Source of the DNA: Streptomyces sp. Tu 3180 | GTDB lineage: Bacteria; Actinomycetota; Actinomycetes; Streptomycetales; Streptomycetaceae | NCBI RefSeq assembly: GCF_009852415.1 | Contig: NZ_WOXS01000002.1 | Coordinates: 1,882,501 to 1,946,500, forward strand | Direction of reading: 5' to 3' | Length of the DNA stretch: 64,000 bases | In this document: one piece after another, positions 9,090 to 16,685 of the stretch | How the letters are laid out: each line of letters begins with the position of its first letter | How positions within the stretch are numbered: the first letter of the stretch is position 1 | Program-made: the position numbers and the translations under genes | Notes under the pieces: generated by a model | Databases searched by the model: none | What the model was told of the DNA's origin: nothing | The model's input: only the letters and a program-made list of their open reading frames with translations

Positions 9090-11164
9090 GCACGGAGCCG
9101 CCCGAGAACACGGAGGACGCCGAGCCGGGGACGCCGGGCGCGGACGGTGCCGCCGCCGAGGGTGCGCAGGTGTCCGAGGCGGAGGCCGAACTGCACGCCC
9201 AGCGGATCGAGCGGGAGCGCATCGAACGGCGGAAGGCGGAGAAGCGGGGGCCGATCGAGGCCGGGGGCAAGCTGAGCGGCAGGGCGGCCGACCTCCTCGC
9301 CGCCGTGCGGGCCGTGGAGAGCGGGGAGAAGCCGGCCGGCGCGGTGTTCGAGGAGGCGCCCGCCGCCGCGCGCCGGCCCGCTCCCGAGCCGGTGCGGCGG
9401 GCGCCGGCGGTGTCCGGCGAGGCGGTTCCCGCCGCCGGCGCCGTCGAGGGCGTGCGGGAGGTGCTGGCTCAGGGGGGCGCGCCCGAGGGGCTCGCCGTCC
9501 AGGCCGCCGGTGTGCTGGGCGAGGGGGGCGCACAGGTGCTGCGCGCCGATCCCTGGCAGCTGCTGCGGGTCGCCGGTGTGCGGCCCGAGCAGGCCGACGG
9601 GTTCGCGCGGGCGCTGCTGGGCGCCGGGGCCGGGCCGGACGACGAGCGGCGGGGGCGGGCGGTCACCGTGTGGCTGCTGGAGCAGGCCGCGCTGGCCGGG
9701 CACACCGCGCTGGAGATGTCCGCGCTGGTGGGCGCGCTGGGGCGGCAGGGGGTGCCGGATCCCGAGGAGGCCGTGCAGAACGCCGTCTCGGAAGGGGACG
9801 TCCTCGTCTTCCAGGACGCGGTGACGGAGGCCGGGGCCCCGGCTCCGGCTCCGGCTCCGCAGGAGGAGGACGAGGAACGGCCGGTCCGGGTGCTGGTGGG
9901 GCTGGAGCGGTACGCGCTGGCCGAGGAGAGCCTCGCCGACGGTCTGGCCCGGCTGATCAACTCCGTGCCCAAGCAGGACGGCTCGGGCGAGGAGTGGGAG
10001 CGGGCCGCCGCCTCGGCGCAGGGGTCCGCCGGCGAGCTGATCCGGGCGGTCGCGGGACACGGGCTCGTGCTGCACACCGGCGGGGAGGCCGCGCTGGCCG
10101 AGCCGGCGGCACTGCTGGACGCCGCGCACGGCATGGGGCTGCGCGCCTGGGCCGCCACCCACGGTCCGGTCGGGCGGGCGCGGTTCGCGGCGCTGGTGGA
10201 GGGTCCGGGCGTCGCCACCGTCGCCGGACTGCTGTCCGGTGCCGAGGGGCCGGGGCGGGACGCCGACGGGGCGCTCGACGTGGACCTGCTCGTGGTGCTG
10301 GACGCCCCGCAGCTGGACGTCGAGGCGGCCGCCCTGGTCGCGGAGTCGCTGCCGGACGGTGCCCGGCTGGTGCTGGCCGGCGATCCGGGGGTGCTGTGGT
10401 CCGTGGGGGCGGGGCGGGTCTTCGCGGATCTGCTGGCGGCGCGGGTCTGCCCGCAGATCGCCTCCCGGCGGCCGGATCCCGGGCCGCTGGGCGAGCTGGT
10501 CTCCGGGATCGGCGTCGGCGAACTGCACCAGGTGGACGCGCCCGGCAAGGAGGTCGTGATCGTGCCGGTGCGGGACGCGGGAGAGGCCGTGCACCGGACC
10601 GTGCAGCTCGTGGCGGACTCGGTGCCGCGCGCGATCGGCGTGCCGGCCGAGGAGACCCAGGTGATCACGCCGGGGCACGGCGGCGCGGTGGGCACGCGCG
10701 CGCTGAACGCGGCGCTGAAGGAACGGCTCAATCCGGGACCGGGGCGGTTCGGCGGATTCGACCCCGGTGACCGCATCGCCTACTCCCCCGCCCCCGGGCG
10801 GACGCTGCCGGGCCGTGTGGTGAAGGCCGACGGCCAGGGGCTGCACCTGGCGTGCGGGGGTGAGGAGATCGTCGTGCCGAGGGAGCGGGTGGAGCAGTCC
10901 GTCCGGCACGGGTGGGCGCTGACCGCGCACCAGGCGGTGGGCTGCCGGTGGCCCGCGGTCGTCGCGGTGCTGCCCGGTGACGCCGTTCCCGCGCTGAGCC
11001 GGCCCTGGGTGTACACGGCGTTCAGCCGGGCCGACCGGCATCTGTCCGTGGTGCACGGTGTCGAGCAGGCCCTGCCGCGTGCCGTGGCCGAGGTGGCCGC
11101 GAAGCCGCGGACGACCCGGCTGCCGGTGCTGCTGGCACCGCAGGTCCCGGCGGCGGACGGCTGA
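9086..11164 (+). CDS. RecD2-like protein with HhH region and degenerate ATPase motifs
   Basis: The 692-aa product follows the RecD2 plan: a charged N-terminus (1-110), a helix-hairpin-helix-like region (about 115-250), then the helicase core. The core ends with recognisable motifs V-VI (GWALTAHQAVGCRW, VYTAFSRADRHLSVV). Walker A should lie near 328-340, where RecD2 has TGGPGTGKT, but the sequence reads LHTGGEAALAEP. Walker B near 398-407 reads DLLVVLDAPQLD in place of DLLVVDEAS. The fold seems kept but ATP hydrolysis should be lost. It may act as a DNA-binding or scaffold protein. It is coupled to the aldo/keto reductase by a 4-nt overlap. Confidence 0.8.
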   Translation: MSTEPPENTEDAEPGTPGADGAAAEGAQVSEAEAELHAQRIERERIERRKAEKRGPIEAGGKLSGRAADLLAAVRAVESGEKPAGAVFEEAPAAARRPAPEPVRRAPAVSGEAVPAAGAVEGVREVLAQGGAPEGLAVQAAGVLGEGGAQVLRADPWQLLRVAGVRPEQADGFARALLGAGAGPDDERRGRAVTVWLLEQAALAGHTALEMSALVGALGRQGVPDPEEAVQNAVSEGDVLVFQDAVTEAGAPAPAPAPQEEDEERPVRVLVGLERYALAEESLADGLARLINSVPKQDGSGEEWERAAASAQGSAGELIRAVAGHGLVLHTGGEAALAEPAALLDAAHGMGLRAWAATHGPVGRARFAALVEGPGVATVAGLLSGAEGPGRDADGALDVDLLVVLDAPQLDVEAAALVAESLPDGARLVLAGDPGVLWSVGAGRVFADLLAARVCPQIASRRPDPGPLGELVSGIGVGELHQVDAPGKEVVIVPVRDAGEAVHRTVQLVADSVPRAIGVPAEETQVITPGHGGAVGTRALNAALKERLNPGPGRFGGFDPGDRIAYSPAPGRTLPGRVVKADGQGLHLACGGEEIVVPRERVEQSVRHGWALTAHQAVGCRWPAVVAVLPGDAVPALSRPWVYTAFSRADRHLSVVHGVEQALPRAVAEVAAKPRTTRLPVLLAPQVPAADG

Positions 11165-11183
11165 GTCCGGGGCCGCGCGGGGC

Positions 11184-11209
11184 GGCGGTGGCACCCGGGT
11201 GCCACCGCC
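11184..11209. terminator. Bidirectional terminator after the RecD2-like gene
   Basis: A perfect 26-bp palindrome (arm GGCGGTGGCACCC) lies between convergent genes, 19 nt after one stop and 16 nt from the other. Confidence 0.8.
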
Positions 11210-11225
11210 TCCGGGGGAGCGCCGG

Positions 11226-11912
11226 TCAGCGGTCCGGGTCGAGCGGTTCCAGGTCCTCGTCCTCGTCCAGGACAGGATCCAGTTCGTCCTCGTCCTCGTC
11301 GGTGTCGTCGAGGTCGTCGTCGAAGACCGCGCTGACGTCGAAGCGGCAGACCACCCGCTGCGGGTCCACCTGCTCGAACGGCGCCTCCAGCCACTCACCG
11401 GGGTCGGCGGCCTCGTCCGATGCCGTCACCCAGAGCGTGGAATCGCCCTCCTCCAGGCCGAACTCCTTGTGCCGGGAGGCGATCTCGTCCGGCTCGAACT
11501 CGCCGAACAGCAGGCCGAGCGCGCCGTGGACGGTGCCGGAGGCCGACGCTTCCTCCTCGCCGTCCGCCGCCTCGATCCGCTGGGCGTGGGCGAGCAGCCG
11601 CTGGGGTTCGGCCACGGCGTAGTCGCGGCGGATCAGGACGCTGAGCGCGCTCGGTTCCTCGGGGCCGGTGTAGGGCGGCAGCGTCTCCTCCGCGCCGGGG
11701 ATCTCGAAGGGAGTGACCTCGTCGTAGCGGTCGTAGAGCAGTTCGTCGTACGCCTCCGCGGCCGCGGCCAGCTGGTTGAACGCCTCGTAGACGGCCGGGT
11801 CGTCCTCCCCCGACCTGCGTTCGACCGCGGCCAGGTGGCGGTCGAGCGCGGTCTTGACCGCCTCGGCGGCGGCGCGTACCTCGGCAGCGGTGGACTGCGC
11901 AGCATCAGACAT
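11226..11912 (-). CDS. Conserved acidic hypothetical protein
   Basis: A 228-aa cytosolic protein of unknown function. It begins with a helical, alanine-rich segment (MSDAAQSTAAEVRAAAEAVK) and ends in a very acidic tail with alternating D/E (about 190-228). No catalytic motif stands out. The frame is open to 12023, but the ATG at 11912 gives a natural N-terminus; upstream residues are the antisense of the DUF5703 gene. It is divergent from DUF5703, with 47 bp between starts. Confidence 0.75.
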   Translation of the reverse strand: MSDAAQSTAAEVRAAAEAVKTALDRHLAAVERRSGEDDPAVYEAFNQLAAAAEAYDELLYDRYDEVTPFEIPGAEETLPPYTGPEEPSALSVLIRRDYAVAEPQRLLAHAQRIEAADGEEEASASGTVHGALGLLFGEFEPDEIASRHKEFGLEEGDSTLWVTASDEAADPGEWLEAPFEQVDPQRVVCRFDVSAVFDDDLDDTDEDEDELDPVLDEDEDLEPLDPDR

Positions 11913-11959
11913 AGTGCAGACGCTATCCGTACCGGGGGCCGGGCCGCACAATAGATGCG

Positions 11960-12148
11960 ATGCCGGAATACGAATTTGTCGACGTGTACGTACCGCGCGG
12001 GGTCTCCCGCAAGGAGACGGCACGTCTTCTGACGGACCATGCCGAGTACGGTCACTGGGAGCTGTACCGCCTGACGCTGATGCGTGACGGCAGCCGCAGG
12101 GTGCGGCTGCGACGGCGGATCATCCGCCAGGTGCGTGCCACCTGGTGA
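11960..12148 (+). CDS. DUF5703 family small protein
   Basis: The 62-aa basic protein (MPEYEFVDVYVPRGVSRKE at the start, an arginine-rich RRVRLRRRIIRQ near the end) matches DUF5703, a short conserved actinobacterial protein of unknown role. The C-terminal basic patch would suit RNA or DNA contact, which is only an inference. There is no clear Shine-Dalgarno; a CACAAT box ends 7 nt before the ATG, so the message may be leaderless. Confidence 0.85.
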   Translation: MPEYEFVDVYVPRGVSRKETARLLTDHAEYGHWELYRLTLMRDGSRRVRLRRRIIRQVRATW

Positions 12149-12175
12149 GCCGGGCGACCCGACGAGAATCACGGA

Positions 12176-12211
12176 ACGGAGCGGGCCCCGCGATCGCGGG
12201 GCCCGCTCCGT
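12176..12211. terminator. Bidirectional terminator between DUF5703 and the long chaplin
   Basis: A perfect 17-bp stem (arm ACGGAGCGGGCCCCGCG, 12176-12192) with a 2-nt centre lies 27 nt past DUF5703 and 10 nt past the chaplin stop on the other strand. Confidence 0.85.
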
Positions 12212-12221
12212 GTGTCCGGGA

Positions 12222-12953
12222 TCACGCAGCGGCCCGCGCCTTGCGGTAGAGGACCGCGCCGGCGAGCAGCGCGCCCGCGCCGACCGGCAGGACGAGGCCC
12301 ATGGGCACCTCGCTGCCGGTCTGTGCCAGCTGTGCGTCGGACCGGGGCTGGGTGGCGGAGTGGGCGACGGGCCGGTTGCCGGCCGACGGGTCCTGCGGGG
12401 TCCGGTCGCCCGGGGTGGCCGGTGTGCCCGGATCGGCCGGGGTGGCCGGCTCGTCGGGGGTGTCCGGGTCGCCGGGGCGACCGGGCTGTCCCGGGGTCTC
12501 GGGGCCGGAGCCGCCGTTCGCGCACTCGTTGTCCGCGGCGGCGTTGCCGGCGCCGAGGACGTCGATGCTGTTGCCGCAGACGTTCACCGGGACGTGGATC
12601 GGTGCCTGGACGTGGTTGCCGGAGGCCACGCCGGGCGAGTCGGCGGCGTGTCCGCCGGCGTGCGCCCCACCGTGGTCGCCGGAGTCGCCGTGTCCGTCCG
12701 CGGAGGAGCCGCCCTGGTTGACGCAGGCGTTGCCCACGGACGGGTTGAGGACGCCGACGACGTTGACCGTGTTGCCGCACACGTTGACCGGCACGTGCAC
12801 CGGCGCCTGCACCGTGTTCCCGGAGAGCACGCCGGGCGAGCCGTGGGCGGCGCCCGACGCGGTGGAGTCGGCGTGGGCGACCCCGCCCGCGGCGGCGAGC
12901 ACGCCGGTGGCGGCCGCCATGGTCATCAGGCCCTTGCGGGTGACCTGTCGCAT
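12222..12953 (-). CDS. chpC: Long chaplin, sortase-anchored (ChpC-like)
   Basis: Chaplins are secreted amyloid-forming surface proteins that let aerial hyphae break surface tension. This 243-aa precursor has a Sec signal (about 1-29, ending AHA), two chaplin domains (about 38-80 and 105-147), each with the G-N-x-V-Q-x-P-x-H-x-P-V-N pattern and two cysteines, a proline/glycine/threonine-rich wall-spanning linker, then LAQTG, a hydrophobic helix and a KARAAA tail. LAxTG is the motif for class E sortases. Adjacency to a ChpH-like short chaplin supports the ChpC assignment over ChpA or ChpB. The start ATG at 12953 gives the signal peptide; the longer frame does not. Confidence 0.93.
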   Translation of the reverse strand: MRQVTRKGLMTMAAATGVLAAAGGVAHADSTASGAAHGSPGVLSGNTVQAPVHVPVNVCGNTVNVVGVLNPSVGNACVNQGGSSADGHGDSGDHGGAHAGGHAADSPGVASGNHVQAPIHVPVNVCGNSIDVLGAGNAAADNECANGGSGPETPGQPGRPGDPDTPDEPATPADPGTPATPGDRTPQDPSAGNRPVAHSATQPRSDAQLAQTGSEVPMGLVLPVGAGALLAGAVLYRKARAAA

Positions 12954-12981
12954 TGCTGAAATCCCTGCCTTCGACCTTGTG

Positions 12982-13010
12982 CCGGGAATTCCGTTCCGCC
13001 GGATTCCCGG
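12982..13010. promoter_or_regulatory. Inverted repeat upstream of the long chaplin
   Basis: CCGGGAAT (12982-12989) and ATTCCCGG (13003-13010) form an exact 8-bp inverted repeat with a 13-nt spacer. It starts 29 nt before the chaplin ATG. It could be a developmental-regulator site or a leader hairpin; the sequence alone cannot decide. Confidence 0.4.
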
Positions 13011-13118
13011 TGTTCCGACGTTCTTCGAAGACCGGCCGGCCCCGGAACGCATGGCGCGCGCTCCGGGGCCGACGGGCTCAAGCCCTCAGGGGGCATGCCC
13101 CGGGGGCGAGGCACAACG

Positions 13119-13352
13119 TCACTTGTTGATGCAGGTGTTGCCGAAGGTGGGGTTCAGCAGCCCGATCACGGAGACCGTGTTGCCGCAGGCGTTCACGGGG
13201 ATGTGAACGGGAACCTGAACGACATTGCCGGACACGACGCCCGGGGAGTTCACGGCGGCACCCTGGGCACCCGAGTCGGCCACGGCCAGGCCCGCGCCCG
13301 CGAGAACCAGCCCACCGGTGGCAGCCGCGACAGCGACGACCTTCTTGATCAT
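13119..13352 (-). CDS. chpH: Short chaplin (ChpH-like)
   Basis: The 77-aa precursor has a signal peptide (MIKKVVAVAAATGGLVLAG, cleaved near AVA-DSG) and one chaplin domain ending FGNTCINK, with the two conserved cysteines that form a disulfide. Short chaplins are secreted, assemble into amyloid fibrils and are held on the wall by the long chaplins. AAGGAGGA at 8 nt decides the ATG at 13352. It is upstream of the long chaplin on the same strand with a 165-nt gap, so separate promoters are likely. A BldN-type promoter candidate lies 50 nt upstream. Confidence 0.95.
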   Translation of the reverse strand: MIKKVVAVAAATGGLVLAGAGLAVADSGAQGAAVNSPGVVSGNVVQVPVHIPVNACGNTVSVIGLLNPTFGNTCINK

Positions 13353-13401
13353 TATTCCTCCTTGTTGGCAATGCGATCCAAAGGCGCGGATCACATCACG
13401 G

Positions 13402-13429
13402 GTAACGAGGGAGGAGTAATGAGGCTACG
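13402..13429 (-). promoter_or_regulatory. Candidate sigma-BldN promoter of chpH
   Basis: On the minus strand CGTAGC (13429-13424) and CGTTAC (13407-13402) are separated by exactly 16 nt. From memory the BldN consensus is CGTAAC-N16-CGTTGA, so 5 of 6 and 4 of 6 positions agree with ideal spacing. The predicted start leaves a leader of about 43 nt with a strong ribosome site. ChpH in S. coelicolor is a known BldN target. Confidence 0.55.
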
Positions 13430-13504
13430 AGCTTATGGTCGCATTCACCCTTCCGGTCAACTCCGCACGTCTGAACGATTGTTGGACCGCTCCGGGCAGT
13501 CGTC

Positions 13505-14830
13505 TCAGGACGCGTCCAGGAAACGGTCGAGCACGCGCACGCCGAACTTCAGGCCGTCCACCGGCACCCGCTCGTCGACCCCGTGGAACATGCCGGCGAA
13601 GTCCAGCTCCGGGGGCAGCTTCAGCGGCGCGAAGCCGAAGCAGCGGATGCCCAGGTCGTCGAAGGACTTGGCGTCGGTGCCACCGGAGAGCATGTACGGC
13701 ACGGCCCGCGCGATCGGGTCCTCGGCGCTGAGCGCGCTCTGCATGGCGTCGACGAGCCGGCCGTCGAAGTCGGTCTCCAGCGCCTTGTCGGAGTGCACGT
13801 CCTCCCGCCGCACGCGCGGGCCGAGGATCCGGTCGAGGTCGGCGAGGAACTCCTCCTCGTAGCCGGGCAGGAAGCGGCCGTCGACGTGCGCGGTGGCCTG
13901 GCCGGGGATGACGTTGACCTTGTAACCGGCGCCGAGCATGGTGGGCGCCGCCGAGTTGCGCAGCGTGGTGCCGATCATGCGGGCGATGCCGCCGAGCTTG
14001 GCGAGGGTCTCGTCCATGTTCTCCGGGTCGAGCTCGGTGCCGAGCGCGTCGGAGAGCTCGTCCAGGAAGGCCCGTACGGTCTTGGTGACCCTGACCGGCC
14101 ACGTGTGCCGGCCGAGGCGGGCCACGGCCTCGCACAGCTCGGTGATCGCGTTGTCGTCGTTGGTCATCGAGCCGTGACCGGCCGTGCCGTCGACGGTGAG
14201 CCGCATCCAGTGCATGCCCTTCTCGGCGGTCTCGACGAGGTAGAGGCGCAGCTTCTCGTTGACGGTGAAGGAGAAGCCGCCGACCTCGCCGATCGCCTCG
14301 GTGACGCCCTCGAACAGCTCGGGGTGCTCACGGACGAGGTACTTGGCGCCGTAGGTGCCGCCGGCCTCCTCGTCGGCGAGGAAGGCGAGGACGACGTCGC
14401 GCGGGGGCCTGCGCCCGCTGCGCAGCCGGTCGCGGACGACCGCAAGGGTCATGGCGTCCATGTCCTTCATGTCGACCGCGCCGCGCCCCCACACGCATCC
14501 GTCGGCGACCTCCCCGGAGAAGGGGTGGTGGGTCCAGTCGTCGGCGTTGGCCGGTACGACGTCGGTGTGGCCGTGGATCAGCAGCGCGGGCCGGGAGGGG
14601 TCCTCCCCCTCGATCCGGGCCACCGTGGAGGCGCGGCCCCGGTGCGACTCGATGATCCGCGGTTCGAGACCCACCTCGGCGAGCTTCTCGGCGACGTACT
14701 CGGCCGCCTTGCGCTCGCCGGGGCCCGAGTGGTCGCCGTAGTTGCTGGTGTCGATCCGGATCAGCTCGCGGCAGAGGTCCACGACCTCGTCCTCACCGGT
14801 GACGTTCCTGGCCGTGTCCGTCTCGCTCAC
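13505..14830 (-). CDS. M20/M25/M40 family metallopeptidase
   Basis: The 441-aa cytosolic hydrolase has M20 metal and catalytic motifs in order: LLIHGHTDVVPAN (first zinc His and base Asp, about 85), GRGAVDMKD (bridging Asp, about 115) and FLADEEAGG (catalytic Glu, about 150), then a dimerisation domain and YMLSGGTDAKSF near 385. It probably removes an amino-terminal or acyl group from small peptides or N-acyl amino acids; dipeptidase and acylase functions cannot be told apart. It stands alone. Confidence 0.9.
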   Translation of the reverse strand: MSETDTARNVTGEDEVVDLCRELIRIDTSNYGDHSGPGERKAAEYVAEKLAEVGLEPRIIESHRGRASTVARIEGEDPSRPALLIHGHTDVVPANADDWTHHPFSGEVADGCVWGRGAVDMKDMDAMTLAVVRDRLRSGRRPPRDVVLAFLADEEAGGTYGAKYLVREHPELFEGVTEAIGEVGGFSFTVNEKLRLYLVETAEKGMHWMRLTVDGTAGHGSMTNDDNAITELCEAVARLGRHTWPVRVTKTVRAFLDELSDALGTELDPENMDETLAKLGGIARMIGTTLRNSAAPTMLGAGYKVNVIPGQATAHVDGRFLPGYEEEFLADLDRILGPRVRREDVHSDKALETDFDGRLVDAMQSALSAEDPIARAVPYMLSGGTDAKSFDDLGIRCFGFAPLKLPPELDFAGMFHGVDERVPVDGLKFGVRVLDRFLDAS

Positions 14831-15036
14831 GTGCTTCCTCCCGCTGTCACTGATCGTGTCCCTGCTGGTGGTTCCGTCCTCATCCTCCCTCCCCGTCGCA
14901 CGGGCCCCAAGACCCGGTGCCCGCCGTCACGCGGCGTTCACGCGGGAGCGGCGGGGCGCGGGTGATCGAGTCACCCCGGAACACCTGGTAATGTTTACTT
15001 CGTCGCCGCGGGGGAAACCCGCGCGAAAGACACCTT

Positions 15037-15121
15037 GTCCGGGTGGCGGAATGGCAGACGCGCTAGCTTGAGGTGCTAGTGCCCTTTATCGGGCGTGGGG
15101 GTTCAAGTCCCCCCTCGGACA
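15037..15121 (+). tRNA. tRNA-Leu (anticodon GAG)
   Basis: The acceptor arms GTCCGGG and CTCGGAC pair, the D-arm contains TGGCGGAATGGCAGACGC, and the anticodon stem CTAGC/GCTAG holds the loop TTGAGGT with GAG at 15070-15072, which reads CUC leucine codons. A long variable arm (TGCCC...GGGCG) and a TTCAAGT T-loop confirm a class II leucine tRNA. CCA is not encoded. A TAATGT -10-like box lies at 14989-14994, and the precursor leader has a small hairpin (15007-15023). Confidence 0.97.
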
Positions 15122-15130
15122 CACGAAGCG

Positions 15131-15162
15131 CGAGGGCCGCGACCACGAGGTCGCGGCCCTCG
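15131..15162 (+). terminator. Terminator after tRNA-Leu
   Basis: A perfect 14-bp stem (CGAGGGCCGCGACC, 15131-15144) with a 4-nt ACGA loop starts 10 nt after the tRNA and ends 22 nt before the next ATG. Confidence 0.85.
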
Positions 15163-15184
15163 GGCGTTGTCGCGGAAGGTGACC

Positions 15185-15556
15185 ATGACCACGCGTTCCT
15201 GCCCCTGCGGGCTGCCCGAGGCGTACGAGGACTGCTGCGGCCGGTTCCACTCCGGGGCCGCCGCCCCGACGGCCGAGCGGCTGATGCGCTCGCGCTACTG
15301 CGCGTTCGTGCGGCAGGACGCCGGTTACCTGCTGCGGACCTGGCACCCCCGGACCCGGCCGGAGCGGATCGACCTCGACCCGCGGACGCGGTGGACCGGG
15401 CTGGAGATCCTGGACACGGACGGCGGGTCCGCCTTCCACTCCACGGGGACGGTGACCTTCCGGGCGTCCTACCGGGGCGGCTCGCTGCACGAGCGCAGCA
15501 GGTTCGAGCGGGTCGGCGGTGCGTGGGTGTACGTCGACGGGGACTTCCCGGACTAG
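15185..15556 (+). CDS. YchJ family protein (UPF0225, SEC-C motif)
   Basis: The 123-aa protein opens with a SEC-C zinc motif (SCPCGLPEAYEDCCGRFHSG) and continues with the conserved YchJ core (RLMRSRYCAFV, YLLRTWHP, FRASYR). Function is unknown; SEC-C modules often bind proteins or nucleic acid. GGAAGG at 5 nt supports the ATG at 15185 over longer options. Its TAG stop is part of the CTAG that borders a 191-bp inverted-repeat element, so the last residues may have been altered by insertion. Confidence 0.9.
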   Translation: MTTRSCPCGLPEAYEDCCGRFHSGAAAPTAERLMRSRYCAFVRQDAGYLLRTWHPRTRPERIDLDPRTRWTGLEILDTDGGSAFHSTGTVTFRASYRGGSLHERSRFERVGGAWVYVDGDFPD

Positions 15557-15743
15557 GGGGTGTCGTTTGGATCTTGCCGGGGCCGCGGGGCCCGGCACGC
15601 GCATCTGCGGCGTTGTCGTCGGTTGCCGGGGCTCCGCCCTGGCGCCCTCCTCCGCCTTGCGTCCGCACGCACCAGCCCCCGCTCGGGTCGGTCCGCAAGG
15701 CACCGTTGCCCGGAGCCGGCCCGATCCGAACGACACCCCCTAG
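15553..15743. mobile_element. MITE-like 191-bp inverted-repeat element
   Basis: Both ends read CTAGGGGGTGTCGTTYGGAT going inward, giving 20 of 21 matching terminal positions (15553-15573 and 15723-15743). No transposase is encoded; the inside holds smaller inverted segments such as GCCTTGCG and CGCAAGGC. CTAG at both ends fits a target duplication of the IS5 group. I recall similar GGGGGTGTCGTTTGGATC-bounded repeats in other Streptomyces genomes. Confidence 0.75.
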
Positions 15744-15846
15744 GCGTGCCGTGCGGACAGGTCGGTGACGCGGCCGGCTGACGGGCGGCCGCCGATGCCC
15801 CGCGACCTGGTCCGAACGACGGACCCCGGCGCCGGGCCTGCGCCGC

Positions 15847-16548
15847 TCAGGGCGCCAGGATGTCCAGTTCCTGGAGGGCGCCCACGGTGATCCGGCGGGT
15901 CAGCTCCTCCGCGCGGGCGGCGTCGCGTTCGCGGACCGCCTCCGCGACCTGGACGTGCAGGGTGACGGCGGCCGGGTCGGGGTCGTCGAACATGACGTCG
16001 TGGTGGGTGCGGCCGGCCAGGACCTCGGCGACGACGTCGCCGAGGCGGGCGAACATCTCGTTGCCGGAGGCGGTCAGGATCACGCGGTGGAAGGCCATGT
16101 CGTGGAAGAGGTACCCCTCCAGCTGGTGACCGCGCGAGTGGGCCACCATGCCCAGGGCGCACTCGGTGAGTTCGGCGCACTGCTCGGCGGTCGCGTTGCG
16201 GGCGGCCAGGCCCGCCGCGACGGGTTCGACCGCCGAGCGCAGCACCGTGAGGGAACGCAGCTGCCGGGGGCGGTCCGCGCCGGCCAGGCGCCAGCGGATG
16301 ACCTGGGGGTCGTAGACGTTCCACTCGCAGGCCGGCAGGACCGTCACGCCGACGCGGCGCCGGGACTCGACCAGGTGCATGGACTCCAGGACGCGGACCA
16401 CCTCGCGCATCACGGAGCGCGACACGTCGAAACGCTGAGCGAGTTCGTCGGTGCGCAGGACGCTGCCGGGCGGGTACTCACCCGCGGTGATCTCGGGGCC
16501 GAGGGTGTCCAGTACGCGGCCGTGCAGCCCCCGGCCCATGGTGCTCAT
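15847..16548 (-). CDS. gntR: GntR/FadR-type repressor of gluconate genes
   Basis: The 233-aa regulator has an N-terminal winged helix (GSVLRTDELAQRFDVSRSVM at about 29-48, then REVVRVLESMHL) and a C-terminal FCD ligand domain with metal-binding D and H residues in FHDMAFHRVIL (about 143-153). It is divergent from gntK-gntP, which makes it the likely gluconate- or phosphogluconate-responsive repressor of both units. The ATG at 16548 is used; an in-frame ATG three codons later is also possible. Dyads in the 137-bp intergenic region are candidate operators. Confidence 0.9.
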   Translation of the reverse strand: MSTMGRGLHGRVLDTLGPEITAGEYPPGSVLRTDELAQRFDVSRSVMREVVRVLESMHLVESRRRVGVTVLPACEWNVYDPQVIRWRLAGADRPRQLRSLTVLRSAVEPVAAGLAARNATAEQCAELTECALGMVAHSRGHQLEGYLFHDMAFHRVILTASGNEMFARLGDVVAEVLAGRTHHDVMFDDPDPAAVTLHVQVAEAVRERDAARAEELTRRITVGALQELDILAP

Positions 16549-16582
16549 GCACTCAGAGTACGGGGCGGATCACACGAATAAA

Positions 16583-16661
16583 AAGTCAGACTTATTTGTC
16601 ACAGAGTCTTGAATTCGTCGTACCTAATGGGTTTCAGTTGCGTCGACATCACGTGTCGACG
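16583..16661. promoter_or_regulatory. Gluconate operon control region with two dyads
   Basis: AAGTCAGACTT (16583-16593) is a perfect 5+1+5 dyad next to a -35-like TTGTCA (16596-16601). TACCTA (16621-16626) may be the -10. Downstream, CGTCGACA (16641-16648) and TGTCGACG (16654-16661) form a perfect 8-bp inverted repeat with a 5-nt spacer. The first dyad suits blocking both divergent promoters; the second sits at or just after the gntK start site. Confidence 0.55.
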
Positions 16662-16685
16662 AAGACAGCGGACAGTGAGGCAGCG

